NCBI GenBank assembly: GCA_041753575.1
Contig: JBGSUA010000155.1
Location: 1-64,000, forward strand
DNA: 64,000 bases
Reading direction: 5' to 3'
Origin: CG2-30-51-40 sp041753575
GTDB lineage: Bacteria; Desulfobacterota; DSM-4660; Desulfatiglandales; Desulfatiglandaceae
In this document: in pieces, positions 1 through 8,918 of the stretch
Position numbering within the stretch: the stretch's first letter is position 1
Layout: each line of letters opens with the position of its first letter
Program-made: the position numbers and the translations under genes
Notes under the pieces: generated by a model
What the model was told of the DNA's origin: nothing
The model's database searches: none
The model's input: the letters and a program-made list of their open reading frames with translations, nothing else

Positions 1-771
1 TGGGGTGATTTTAGACTGCCTGCAGGCGCAGCAGGAAAATGGCGGATAGGATCGGTTGATATCATAGTAGCGCGGAGCGAGAAGGAGTGGCGTCTGAGCG
101 CTGATGGACTTGGCTCGGAAGATGCCTTTTCAGGCTTTTCAGTGGAGATCCCCTATGGAGGAGACCTTTCACGCTTAAGATTCAGGCGCTATTGCTTCGT
201 CGAGACAACTGAAACCCTGCGTATCTTGCCGGCTCTGGCCGACCGACCGGTGGTCACCAGGCCCCTTACGCCTTTCTATGTCTCGCCCGGGCAGGAGGCA
301 ACCATATTCGCAAGCTCTCCTCTTTGGGTCTTGTTCTATGCAAATTATCCTCTCAGGCTTATGGATGATTTTCCAATCATAAGGCCTTCTGACACATGGT
401 TCGGCCCTTCTCCCATGGCGGGGGAGTTCTGCTACGCGAGCCGGACAAATTGTTTTATCTCCCCTGAGGATGTGCCTGTAAGGCCGCACAGGGCCATTAC
501 GCCGGTTCGCATAATGAACCATGCATCTGATTCCCTCTTGCTTGAGAGAATTAATCTTCCTGTGAGAAATCTATCCTTGTTTGAGGCCCCTGAAGGGAAC
601 CTCTGGACGGAACAAATAGTGTTTGAAAGGAGAGCCGGTTCCGGCTCCGCCGATATAAAAATACTGGAAGGCCCTGCGGTGCATGCTCAAGGGGCCGGAC
701 TAATCTCCGGTCCCAGGGAACACCTGGGAAAAAATATAATGGTAAGGGCCTTGAGTTCGATATTCGGTTAG
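1..771 (+). CDS. DUF432 family protein, 5' end cut by the window
   Basis: The frame is open from base 1 (Trp-Gly-Asp-Phe) to the TAG at 769-771, giving 256 visible residues. A GTG at 142 could serve as a start, but the upstream part continues in frame with family-like sequence (IGSVDIIVARSEKEWRLS), so the gene most likely begins just before the window and lacks only a few residues. It is a soluble protein without membrane segments. I recognise it as DUF432 from its overall pattern and because DUF432 genes commonly sit directly upstream of MscS-type channels, as here (22-nt gap to the next gene). The molecular function is unknown; a role with the channel or in osmotic adaptation is inference from context. 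Confidence 0.75.
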   Translation, partial: WGDFRLPAGAAGKWRIGSVDIIVARSEKEWRLSADGLGSEDAFSGFSVEIPYGGDLSRLRFRRYCFVETTETLRILPALADRPVVTRPLTPFYVSPGQEATIFASSPLWVLFYANYPLRLMDDFPIIRPSDTWFGPSPMAGEFCYASRTNCFISPEDVPVRPHRAITPVRIMNHASDSLLLERINLPVRNLSLFEAPEGNLWTEQIVFERRAGSGSADIKILEGPAVHAQGAGLISGPREHLGKNIMVRALSSIFG

Positions 772-792
772 ACTTTTTTGTGGAGCTAGAGC

Positions 793-1710
793 GTGGACGA
801 ACTGATCAAGATATTGGTTGACTTTACAAAGAGCGAATTGGCGGTCAGTCTTTCTAAGGCCATGATACTTGTAATAGTGGGGTTAGCGGTATCCCGTCTT
901 GTGAGCGCTTCAGTGATGAAGGCCGTCCGCAGATATCTGGACGCCCAGCAGGGTATGCTTCTAAGGCGGGTGATATACTATCTGCTTCTCAGTCTCTTTG
1001 TGGTATCAGCCTTAAGAGAGATGGGTTTCAGCCTCGGGGCGCTGCTCGGAGCGGCGGGCGTCTTTACAGTTGCCATAGGATTCGCATCACAGACCTCGGC
1101 GTCCAATCTTATAAGCGGTATCTTCCTGATAGGGGAGAGATCCTTCCATATAGGGGACTTCATAAAGGTGGGTGATACCATGGGAGAGGTTCTTTCCATT
1201 GATCTGCTCTCTGTAAAACTGCGCACCCTTGACAATCTGCACGTGCGTATTCCCAATGAGACCATGATAAAATCAGAGGTGACCAATCTTACCAAGTTCC
1301 CCATCAGAAGAGTGGACCTTAAGGTTGGGGTTGCCTATAAGGAGGATACAGGAAAAGTGCGCGATGTGCTTATGGATGTTGCGGACAAAAACCCTCTTTG
1401 TCTTGAGGAGCCCAAGCCGAGATTTCACTTCCTGGGCTTTGGGGACTCATCCCTCGATTTACAGTTCTCCGTGTGGGTACGAAAGGAAAACTTCCTTGAT
1501 GTGCGAACTGCAATGCACGAAGAGATCAAGGCGGCCTTTGATAGCGAAGGAATAGAAATTCCTTTCCCGCACGTGAGCATTTATACTGGGAGCGTGACAG
1601 AACCAATGCCCATACTCATCAAGGACGATAAACGCACTGCGGATGGAGTTGATAAGAAGGAACAATTGCCCTCAGGACAGGAAAGGAAAACACCCCATGA
1701 CTCATTATAA
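793..1710 (+). CDS. Small-conductance mechanosensitive channel, MscS family
   Basis: Predicted 305-residue inner-membrane channel that would open under membrane tension and release solutes during hypo-osmotic shock. Three hydrophobic segments occupy roughly residues 10-110; the third carries the Gly/Ala-rich pore helix pattern (AIGFASQTSASNLISG) typical of MscS TM3. The beta domain follows (IGDFIKVGDTMGEVLSI), then the alpha/beta C-terminal domain ending near FPHVSIY. A polar tail of about 35 residues extends past the usual end. Start is a GTG at 793. The 3' end overlaps the glycosyltransferase start at 1697 by 14 nt, so translation is probably coupled. It stands beside a DUF432 gene and a possible compatible-solute glycosyltransferase, consistent with osmotic stress adaptation. 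Confidence 0.92.
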   Translation: MDELIKILVDFTKSELAVSLSKAMILVIVGLAVSRLVSASVMKAVRRYLDAQQGMLLRRVIYYLLLSLFVVSALREMGFSLGALLGAAGVFTVAIGFASQTSASNLISGIFLIGERSFHIGDFIKVGDTMGEVLSIDLLSVKLRTLDNLHVRIPNETMIKSEVTNLTKFPIRRVDLKVGVAYKEDTGKVRDVLMDVADKNPLCLEEPKPRFHFLGFGDSSLDLQFSVWVRKENFLDVRTAMHEEIKAAFDSEGIEIPFPHVSIYTGSVTEPMPILIKDDKRTADGVDKKEQLPSGQERKTPHDSL

Positions 1711-2956
1711 TACGGCACTCAGAAAGTATACTGCAAAGAGGGTTGAAGAGATAGAGTCCGCGGACATCATTGTTGGTATTCCGTGCTTTAACAATGAAAA
1801 GACCATTGAGCACGTTGTCCAGATGGTCAGCCACGGCCTTGCCGTTCACTATAAGGACAAAAGAAGTGTTATCATGATTGCCGACGGAGGATCAACTGAC
1901 GATACCAGGGAGGTGGTCAGGGATTTTGAGATAAAACCATGGCAGGAAAAGGTTATCTCCATCTACAGGGGCCCTGGGGGCAAAGGGACGGCCCTCAGAT
2001 CAGTATTCGAGGCGGCTGAAAGGCTTAAGGTGAAGGCCTGCGCTGTTGTGGACTCAGATCTTAGAAGCATAACCCCCGATTGGGTGAAGTTCCTTATAGC
2101 CCCTGTGCTGGAAAAGGGCTATCAGTTCGTCTCCCCCGTCTATATGCGTCATAAGTATGATGGAACTATCACCAACAATATTGTTTACAACCTTACAAGG
2201 GCTTTATACGGCAAAAGGGTGAGGCAGCCCATCGGAGGCGATTTCGCCTTTTCCCGGGATGTGGCCAAGTACTATGCTGATCAGGACGTTTGGGAGACGG
2301 ATGTTGCCAGATACGGAATAGACATCTGGATGACCACAAGCGCAATAACGAGGAATTTCAAGATTTGCCAATCCAACCTTGGAGTGAAGATCCACGACGC
2401 CAAGGATCCGGGGCAGCACCTTGGGCCTATGTTTCGCCAGGTGCTCTGGACTATTTTTTCCCTTATGGAAAAAAACGAAGGCTACTGGAATCAGATAAAG
2501 AGCAGCGAACCCCTTGAGTTATTCGGATATGAGGGAACTGCGGAACCGGAGCCTGTAAGGGTAAATCTGGAGGGTATGATAGACAATTTCAAGACCGGTT
2601 TTGGTCAGTTTTCCGTGCTTTGGAAGGATATCTTATCAGGGGAGTGCTTTGATGAGATAAAAAAGACTTTTTCCATGGAAGCTTCAGACTTTCATCTTTC
2701 AACCGAGGCATGGATCAGGATCGTCTATGAACTAGCGGCGACCTTTCATGCCTGGAAGGTTAACCGTAACAAGCTTCTTGATCTCATGACACCGCTTTAT
2801 TACGCGAGGGTTGCCTCCTTTGTGCGTCAGAGCTGGGAGATGTCCAGCCTGGAGGCAGAAGGCCTGGTTGAAGAACAGGCCGTGAAATTTGAAGCCGACA
2901 AAGGTTACCTTATGAAGGTGTGGGGGGAGAGGGCCAGTAAGGCGGCTGCAAACTGA
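1697..2956 (+). CDS. GT-A fold glycosyltransferase, possible glucosylglycerate-type synthase
   Basis: A 419-residue cytosolic glycosyltransferase. The N-terminus has the GT2-like nucleotide-sugar fold: IIVGIPCFNNEKTI near residue 24, ADGGSTDD (about 60-67) and the DxD-type motif VVDSDLRS near 118, expected to bind metal and the nucleotide diphosphate. The C-terminal 150 residues are helical and family specific. The ATG at 1697 is chosen because the protein then starts just before the conserved fold; an in-frame ATG at 1643 would lie deep inside mscS. Relatives include glucosyl-3-phosphoglycerate and glucosylglycerate or mannosylglycerate synthases, which make compatible solutes, but the acceptor cannot be read from sequence. 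The stop overlaps the glgA start by one base, so it belongs to the glycogen operon. Confidence 0.75.
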   Translation: MTHYNTALRKYTAKRVEEIESADIIVGIPCFNNEKTIEHVVQMVSHGLAVHYKDKRSVIMIADGGSTDDTREVVRDFEIKPWQEKVISIYRGPGGKGTALRSVFEAAERLKVKACAVVDSDLRSITPDWVKFLIAPVLEKGYQFVSPVYMRHKYDGTITNNIVYNLTRALYGKRVRQPIGGDFAFSRDVAKYYADQDVWETDVARYGIDIWMTTSAITRNFKICQSNLGVKIHDAKDPGQHLGPMFRQVLWTIFSLMEKNEGYWNQIKSSEPLELFGYEGTAEPEPVRVNLEGMIDNFKTGFGQFSVLWKDILSGECFDEIKKTFSMEASDFHLSTEAWIRIVYELAATFHAWKVNRNKLLDLMTPLYYARVASFVRQSWEMSSLEAEGLVEEQAVKFEADKGYLMKVWGERASKAAAN

Positions 2957-4413
2957 TGAAGGTGCTTTTTCTCGCCTCTGAGGTCTTCCCCTTCGCCAAG
3001 ACAGGCGGACTAGCCGACGTGGCCGGTTCTCTTCCCTCAGCGCTTAAGGAGCTGGGCGTTGACATAATGGTTATGGTCCCTTTCTACCGCGCGGCAATGG
3101 ATAGCGGCAGGGAGTTTGATAGCGCACTCGCGGATATCTTGATTCCCTTAGGCCCGGAGCAACTCTCATGCGGGTTTCTTGAAGCCCGTAACAGCGACGG
3201 AGTGCGGATTCTCTTTATTGAAAGGGAGGATCTCTACGACAGGCCGAATCTCTACAGGGGGCCAAGGGGCGACTACTACGACAACCTTGAAAGATTCGCG
3301 CTCTTTTCATGGGCCTCGCTTATCGCGGCAAAATCAATTAATTTCCGGCCGGATGTTATTCACTGTAACGACTGGCAGACAGGCCTTGTGCCGGCACTCT
3401 TGAAGGGGCCATTGGCAGATGATAAGTTCTTTTCACTAGCGTCAAGCGTCTTTACCATCCATAACCTGGGATTTCAGGGTCTTTTCCCTCCTTATAAACT
3501 TAACTTCACTGGACTTTCACAGAAGCAGTTCTATCATCCGGAAGGTCTGGAATACTGGGGTAACATAAGCCTTCTCAAGGCAGGTATCGTCTATTCCGAC
3601 GCTGTCACAACCGTAAGCCCCACCTATTCAAAGGAGATACAATATCCCGAAAACGGAAGGGGGATGGATGGGATCCTCAGGCGCAGGAGAAATTCCCTTT
3701 ACGGTATCCTTAACGGAGTTGATTACAGGATGTGGGATCCTTCGACTGATCCGTATCTGCCGGCTAAATACAGCATCCTGCACACTGGCCCCAAGTCCAT
3801 CTGTAAGGCTGGGCTGATCAATAAGATGGGGCTAAACAGTATAGATCCGCAGGCGCCTGTGCTTGGGATGATTTCAAGACTCGACCATAACAAAGGTCTT
3901 GATCTTCTTGTTTCCGTAATAAAGAACATCATCGAAAAGGGAGGAGGCCTGGTCGTTCTGGGAAAGGGAGAAGCATCGCTTGAAGAGGCCCTGAAAAAGG
4001 CAATGCATGAATATCCCGGACGGGTCTCTGCGCGTTTCACGGTTGACGAGCCGCTGGCCCACCTGATCATCGCAGGCTCTGATATTTTCTTGATGCCTTC
4101 GCGCTACGAGCCCTGCGGACTTACTCAGATGTATGCCATGAGGTACGGGACAATCCCTGTTGTAAGGCGAACCGGTGGTCTCAAAGATACCGTATCTGAG
4201 TTCGATCCCTTAAGCGGCGATGGGACAGGAGTGACTTTCGGAAAGTATGAGGCAGGCGCCTTTGAGGAAGCGATTGACAGGGCCTTTGGCATTTATGAGA
4301 ATCCCGCATCCAGGATGGCAGTAGTTGAAAATTCCATGAAAGAGGACTTTTCATGGAGGGTATCTGCAGAAAGCTATCTCGGACTGTATCGGGCTTTAAC
4401 TGGGAATGATTAA
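2956..4413 (+). CDS. glgA: Glycogen synthase (ADP-glucose type, GT5)
   Basis: 485 residues, the usual length for bacterial GlgA. It transfers glucose from ADP-glucose to the non-reducing end of alpha-1,4-glucan in the cytosol. The ADP-glucose binding motif KTGGLADV is at residues 15-22. The GT-B C-terminal domain shows SRLDHNKGLDLL, the catalytic-site segment PSRYEPCGLTQMYAMRYG, and TGGLKDTV. The start codon overlaps the TGA of the preceding glycosyltransferase (TGATG), indicating translational coupling. Glucan-modifying enzymes follow directly. No glgC (ADP-glucose pyrophosphorylase) lies in this window, so the sugar nucleotide donor must be made elsewhere. Confidence 0.96.
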   Translation: MKVLFLASEVFPFAKTGGLADVAGSLPSALKELGVDIMVMVPFYRAAMDSGREFDSALADILIPLGPEQLSCGFLEARNSDGVRILFIEREDLYDRPNLYRGPRGDYYDNLERFALFSWASLIAAKSINFRPDVIHCNDWQTGLVPALLKGPLADDKFFSLASSVFTIHNLGFQGLFPPYKLNFTGLSQKQFYHPEGLEYWGNISLLKAGIVYSDAVTTVSPTYSKEIQYPENGRGMDGILRRRRNSLYGILNGVDYRMWDPSTDPYLPAKYSILHTGPKSICKAGLINKMGLNSIDPQAPVLGMISRLDHNKGLDLLVSVIKNIIEKGGGLVVLGKGEASLEEALKKAMHEYPGRVSARFTVDEPLAHLIIAGSDIFLMPSRYEPCGLTQMYAMRYGTIPVVRRTGGLKDTVSEFDPLSGDGTGVTFGKYEAGAFEEAIDRAFGIYENPASRMAVVENSMKEDFSWRVSAESYLGLYRALTGND

Positions 4414-4527
4414 GGAATTTGTTGATGTTTTGTGAGGATCCCGATAATCCAATTTCAGTTCTTTCTATAACCCTGAACGTTGAACCCTGAACCTGTGAAC
4501 GGCTACAATAGGAGTTAATGCCAAAAG

Positions 4528-6468
4528 ATGGATAATAAAATCAAAGGGCTGATAGGACCGGGCGTCCCGGGATACCTTCTGACTGAAGACGACCTCTATC
4601 TTTTTAACCAGGGAAGACATTTCCGCCTGTATCAAAAAATGGGTTCTCATCCAGGCACACTGGAGGGGATTAAGGGCGTCTTCTTCGCGGTATGGGCCCC
4701 TGACGCTGAGGCGGTTTACGTCATGGGAGATTTCAACTCATGGCGCAAAAATGATATCGCCTTGAGGCCGGTTGCCTCTTCCGGCATCTGGGAGGTCTTC
4801 GTTCCCGGAGCTTCCTCTGGTGACCATTATAAATACCATGTGGCCTCCCGCTTTAGAGGATACAAGGCGGACAAGGGGGATCCATTTGCCTTCTTCGCCG
4901 AAGAGTCACCCCGGACGGCCTCGATCGTATGGGATCTTTCCTATGATTGGAAGGATCAGGAATGGCTTGGGACGGGAGGGCGAAGAAATGCAGCAGACTC
5001 TCCAGTAGCAGTCTATGAGGTGCACATTGGCTCCTGGATGAGAAAGGTTGAGGATGGCGCAAGATCGCTTACATATCTTGAGCTCGCGGAAAAGCTTCCT
5101 TCCTATGTAAAGGATTCAGGTTTCACCCATGTGGAGTTTCTTCCTGTCATGGAACATCCCTTTTACGGTTCCTGGGGATACCAGACAACAGGCTATTTCG
5201 CGCCCACAAGCAGATACGGAAGTCCCCAGGACTTTATGCGTCTTATTGACTGCCTCCACGGGGAAGGCATCGGAGTCATACTTGACTGGGTGCCTTCACA
5301 TTTCCCAAGCGACGAGTATGGCCTGGGTTACTTTGACGGCACCCACCTCTATGAACATGCCGACCCCAGAAAAGGAATACATCCTGATTGGAACAGCCTC
5401 ATCTTTAATTACAGCAGAAATGAGGTGAGGAGTTTTCTCATAAGCAGCGCCCTTTTCTGGATGGATTTATACCATGCCGATGGAATAAGGGTGGATGCGG
5501 TTGCCTCCATGCTTTATCTCGATTACTCCAGAAAGGAGGGAGAATGGATTCCCAATGAATATGGAGGAAGGGAAAACCTGGAGGCGATAAGCCTTCTGCG
5601 CATCCTGAACGAAGAGATATACAAAGACTATCCCCACGCCCTGACCATCGCGGAGGAGTCAACATCATGGCCGATGGTTTCCAGGCCGACCTACGTGGGA
5701 GGGCTTGGATTCGGCTTAAAGTGGGATATGGGATGGATGCATGATACGCTCTTTTATTTCGCAAGAGACCCTGTCCACAGGAAATACCATCACAGATCTC
5801 TTACCTTCAGGATGCTTTACGCATTTCATGAAAACTTCCTCCTTCCCCTTTCACATGACGAGGTCGTTCACGGTAAAGGCTCCCTGCTGGGAAAGATGCC
5901 GGGGGATGAGTGGCAGAGATTCGCCAATCTGAGATTGATGTTTGGATACATGTATGCCCAGCCCGGGAAGAAATTGCTTTTTATGGGCATGGAATTCGGC
6001 CAGGTAAGAGAGTGGAATCATGAGGAAAGCCTTGAGTGGCATCTATTGGAATCACCCTATCATTCGGGGGTGAGGCGATGGGTGTGTGACCTTAACAGGC
6101 TTTATCGCGGGGAAAAAATCTTGCATGAGTGTGAGTTTCAGCCCTCGTGTTTTGAATGGGTTGACTGCAGCGATTCGGTTCAAAGCGTGCTGAGTCTATT
6201 AAGAAAAGGCAAGGAACCAGGCAGCGCTATCCTTGGCGTTTTTAATTTTACCCCAGTACCACGATATGGATATCGGATCGGGGTTCCTGAGAAGGGGGTA
6301 TGGAGAGAGATATTAAACAGCGACGCAGCGGATTACGGAGGAAGCGGAGTAGGGAACCTCGGGGCTGTGAAGTCTGAAGCCGTTTCCTGTCACGGGAGGG
6401 ATCAAAGCATATCTCTTACGCTGCCGCCGCTGGGAGCCGTCTTCTTGAAATCGGGGTCTCTGCTATGA
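4528..6468 (+). CDS. glgB: 1,4-alpha-glucan branching enzyme (GH13)
   Basis: 646 residues. It cuts alpha-1,4 chains and re-attaches them by alpha-1,6 bonds to branch glycogen. An N-terminal CBM48 domain (FAVWAPDAEAVYVMGDFNSW, about residues 50-71) precedes the (beta/alpha)8 barrel. Active-site segments are visible: GVILDWVPSHFP, DGIRVDAVASML with the nucleophile Asp near 320, TIAEEST with the acid/base Glu near 375, and LSHDEVVHGK near 440. A C-terminal beta domain ends the protein. The 114-nt gap after glgA holds a short imperfect direct repeat (AACCCTGAAC twice) but no gene. GGAG at 4511 is 13 nt from the ATG at 4528, rather distant; a five-codon reading frame (4518-4535) overlaps the start. 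Confidence 0.95.
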   Translation: MDNKIKGLIGPGVPGYLLTEDDLYLFNQGRHFRLYQKMGSHPGTLEGIKGVFFAVWAPDAEAVYVMGDFNSWRKNDIALRPVASSGIWEVFVPGASSGDHYKYHVASRFRGYKADKGDPFAFFAEESPRTASIVWDLSYDWKDQEWLGTGGRRNAADSPVAVYEVHIGSWMRKVEDGARSLTYLELAEKLPSYVKDSGFTHVEFLPVMEHPFYGSWGYQTTGYFAPTSRYGSPQDFMRLIDCLHGEGIGVILDWVPSHFPSDEYGLGYFDGTHLYEHADPRKGIHPDWNSLIFNYSRNEVRSFLISSALFWMDLYHADGIRVDAVASMLYLDYSRKEGEWIPNEYGGRENLEAISLLRILNEEIYKDYPHALTIAEESTSWPMVSRPTYVGGLGFGLKWDMGWMHDTLFYFARDPVHRKYHHRSLTFRMLYAFHENFLLPLSHDEVVHGKGSLLGKMPGDEWQRFANLRLMFGYMYAQPGKKLLFMGMEFGQVREWNHEESLEWHLLESPYHSGVRRWVCDLNRLYRGEKILHECEFQPSCFEWVDCSDSVQSVLSLLRKGKEPGSAILGVFNFTPVPRYGYRIGVPEKGVWREILNSDAADYGGSGVGNLGAVKSEAVSCHGRDQSISLTLPPLGAVFLKSGSLL

Positions 6469-8894
6469 ACAAACGCTTTGTTTGCATTCATGGGCACTTC
6501 TATCAGCCTCCCAGGGAAAACCCCTGGCTGGAGACTGTTCAGATGCAGCCGTCAGCCCATCCGTATCACGACTGGAACGAAAGGGTCACAGCCGAGTGCT
6601 ATGCGGCAAACGCATCATCCAGGATACTCAATGACAAGGGCCTCATTGAGGAGATGGTCAATAACTACGCAATGATGAGTTTTAATTTCGGCCCGACACT
6701 TCTTTCCTGGCTGGAGCAGAAGGCTCCGGAGGTTTATGGGGCGGTGCTGGAGGCGGACAAAAAGAGCAGGGAGAAGTTTTCAGGACACGGCTCAGCCATT
6801 GCCCAGGCATATAATCACATGATTATGCCGCTTGCCTCTTCGCGCGACAAGAAAACGCAGATAATATGGGGTATGGAGGATTTCAAATATCGCTTCAGGC
6901 GCATGCCTGAGGGGATGTGGCTTCCCGAGACCGCAGTGGATCTGGAAAGCCTCGATATAATGGCAGGGCAGGGCATAAAGTTCACTATACTTGCCCCTCA
7001 TCAGGCAAAGAGGGTGAGACCGCTCGGGAAGGAGGGATGGAGAGAGGTGCCGGACGGATCCATAGACACTACCCAGCCTTACCGGGTGATCCTCCCTTCG
7101 GGCCGAAACATGGCCGTCTTCTTCTACAACGGGCCCTTGTCACGTTCCGTGGCCTTCGAGCGGCTCTTAAGCAACGGGGAGATCTTCGCCCAAAGGCTGG
7201 CCGGCGCCTTTTCGGACGACGGATCAAGACCGCAGCTCAGCCACATCGCAACAGACGGGGAGACCTACGGCCATCACCACCGTTTCGGCGAAATGGCCCT
7301 GGCCTATGCCCTGGGGTATATCCCTTCCAGGAATCTGGCGAATCTGACGGATTACGGAGAATATCTTGAAAAAAATCCGCCTACCCTGGAGGCGGGGATC
7401 CTGGAGAATACCTCCTGGAGCTGCGCCCATGGTGTTGAGCGGTGGCGCTCCGACTGCGGGTGCCGGCTGGGAGGGCAGCAGGGGTGGAGTCAAATCTGGC
7501 GTGGCCCCTTGAGGGAGGGCTTTGACTGGCTCAGGGACACTGTAACCGGGATCTTTGAGAAAGAGGGGAGGGCCCTTTTCCAGGACCCCTGGAAGGCCCG
7601 GGATGAATATATCCGGGTGATGCTGGACAGATCGGAAAGGGGCGTCAGAGCCTTTTTGTCAGGCCATTTGCCCGGGGAGGCTGATCCCGAAAGGATCGTG
7701 ACTGCATTGCGGCTTCTAGAGATGCAGCGCCAAGCCATGCTCATGTACACAAGCTGCGGCTGGTTCTTCGACGATCTTGCCGGCATTGAGACTATCCAGG
7801 TAATGCAGTATGCGGCAAGAACCCTGGAGCTTGCCGAAATTCTGAGCGGCACAGCGCTGGAGGAGGGGCTTCTCTCCCGGCTTGAAAAGGCCCGGAGCAA
7901 TATGCCGGGGAGGCCCGACGGAAGGAGCCTTTATGAGGAAAACGTCAAATCGGCCATGGTGGATATGGAGAGAGTGGGTGCCCACTATGCCATGAGCGGT
8001 CTTTTTAAGGTAGTCGGCGGCTCCTCCGACATATACTGCTACAATGCGATCCTTCACGATCACAAGGTGGAGAGGGCGGGAAAATCCGTTTTTATGACCG
8101 GTAAAATGACCGTGACATCCCGTATCACCTGGGAGAGCCGGCCCCTGGTATTTGCCGCCCTCCACATGGGGGATCACAATCTCGCCTGCGGTATCAAAAA
8201 GGACGAGGATCAGGAAACGGCCGGGTCCTATCTTGACGACATGGAAAAGACCTTTTCCAGGGGCAATCTCCCAGGAACCCTGAGGCTCATGGACAGGAAT
8301 TTCGACAAGGGCCTTCATTCACTGGAATCCCTTCTCAAGAACGGTCAAAACGAGGTGCTGGACCTGATCCTTGAGCCCAGTCTTCGCGAGGCCGAGGCTG
8401 CTTACCAAAGGCTATATGTGGAAAATGCGCCCTTGCTGCGCTACCTCAAGGAGGCCGGAATAACCCCTCCTGGGATGCTCCATCTGGCTGCGGAGGCGGT
8501 ACTGAACGGAAGCCTGTCGCACGCATTCGAGGAAGGGGACTTTTCCGAGGAGAGAATCAAAACCCTGCTCAAGGAGGCCGCAAACCAGGGGATCACCCTG
8601 GATGGGGAATTCCTCGACTATGCTCTCCGGAGAAGCATGGTGAGGCTGGGCAATAATCTCTTGAAGAATCCATCGGACTGGGAGGCCCTCCGCCGCCTTG
8701 TCGCTGCGGTTAAGATCATCGCCCTGCTCCCGTTCCGGGCGAATCTCTGGGAGATGCAGAACGTGGTCTATCGCATTATCAGGGAGCATTTTGCAAATAT
8801 CCGAGACATGGCGGGGAAGGGCGATGCAAGGATCATCCAATGGATAGGAGATATCCGGCTCCTGGCCGAGAAACTTTTTATCGCCCTGGAGTGA
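6465..8894 (+). CDS. GH57 family glycoside hydrolase with DUF3536 domain
   Basis: 809-residue cytosolic protein whose ATG overlaps the glgB stop by four bases. The N-terminus has the GH57 hallmark VCIHGHFYQPPRENPW (residues 6-21). Further GH57 blocks are MPEGMWLPETAVD near 147 and IATDGETYGHHHRFGEMAL near 260; the nucleophile and acid residues are expected in these blocks. The C-terminal 400 residues match DUF3536, the usual partner domain. Family members act on alpha-glucans as amylase or amylopullulanase-type enzymes, and some GH57 proteins branch glucans. Placement between glgB and malQ supports a role in trimming or remodelling glycogen. Exact bond specificity cannot be decided here. No signal peptide is present. 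Confidence 0.88.
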   Translation: MNKRFVCIHGHFYQPPRENPWLETVQMQPSAHPYHDWNERVTAECYAANASSRILNDKGLIEEMVNNYAMMSFNFGPTLLSWLEQKAPEVYGAVLEADKKSREKFSGHGSAIAQAYNHMIMPLASSRDKKTQIIWGMEDFKYRFRRMPEGMWLPETAVDLESLDIMAGQGIKFTILAPHQAKRVRPLGKEGWREVPDGSIDTTQPYRVILPSGRNMAVFFYNGPLSRSVAFERLLSNGEIFAQRLAGAFSDDGSRPQLSHIATDGETYGHHHRFGEMALAYALGYIPSRNLANLTDYGEYLEKNPPTLEAGILENTSWSCAHGVERWRSDCGCRLGGQQGWSQIWRGPLREGFDWLRDTVTGIFEKEGRALFQDPWKARDEYIRVMLDRSERGVRAFLSGHLPGEADPERIVTALRLLEMQRQAMLMYTSCGWFFDDLAGIETIQVMQYAARTLELAEILSGTALEEGLLSRLEKARSNMPGRPDGRSLYEENVKSAMVDMERVGAHYAMSGLFKVVGGSSDIYCYNAILHDHKVERAGKSVFMTGKMTVTSRITWESRPLVFAALHMGDHNLACGIKKDEDQETAGSYLDDMEKTFSRGNLPGTLRLMDRNFDKGLHSLESLLKNGQNEVLDLILEPSLREAEAAYQRLYVENAPLLRYLKEAGITPPGMLHLAAEAVLNGSLSHAFEEGDFSEERIKTLLKEAANQGITLDGEFLDYALRRSMVRLGNNLLKNPSDWEALRRLVAAVKIIALLPFRANLWEMQNVVYRIIREHFANIRDMAGKGDARIIQWIGDIRLLAEKLFIALE

Positions 8895-8918
8895 AAAGCG
8901 TTTACCTGCGAGGTTTAT

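Noticed and set aside
4518..4535. Five-codon leader frame overlapping the glgB start
   Set aside because: GGAG to ATG spacing is only three bases and so short a frame can arise by chance.
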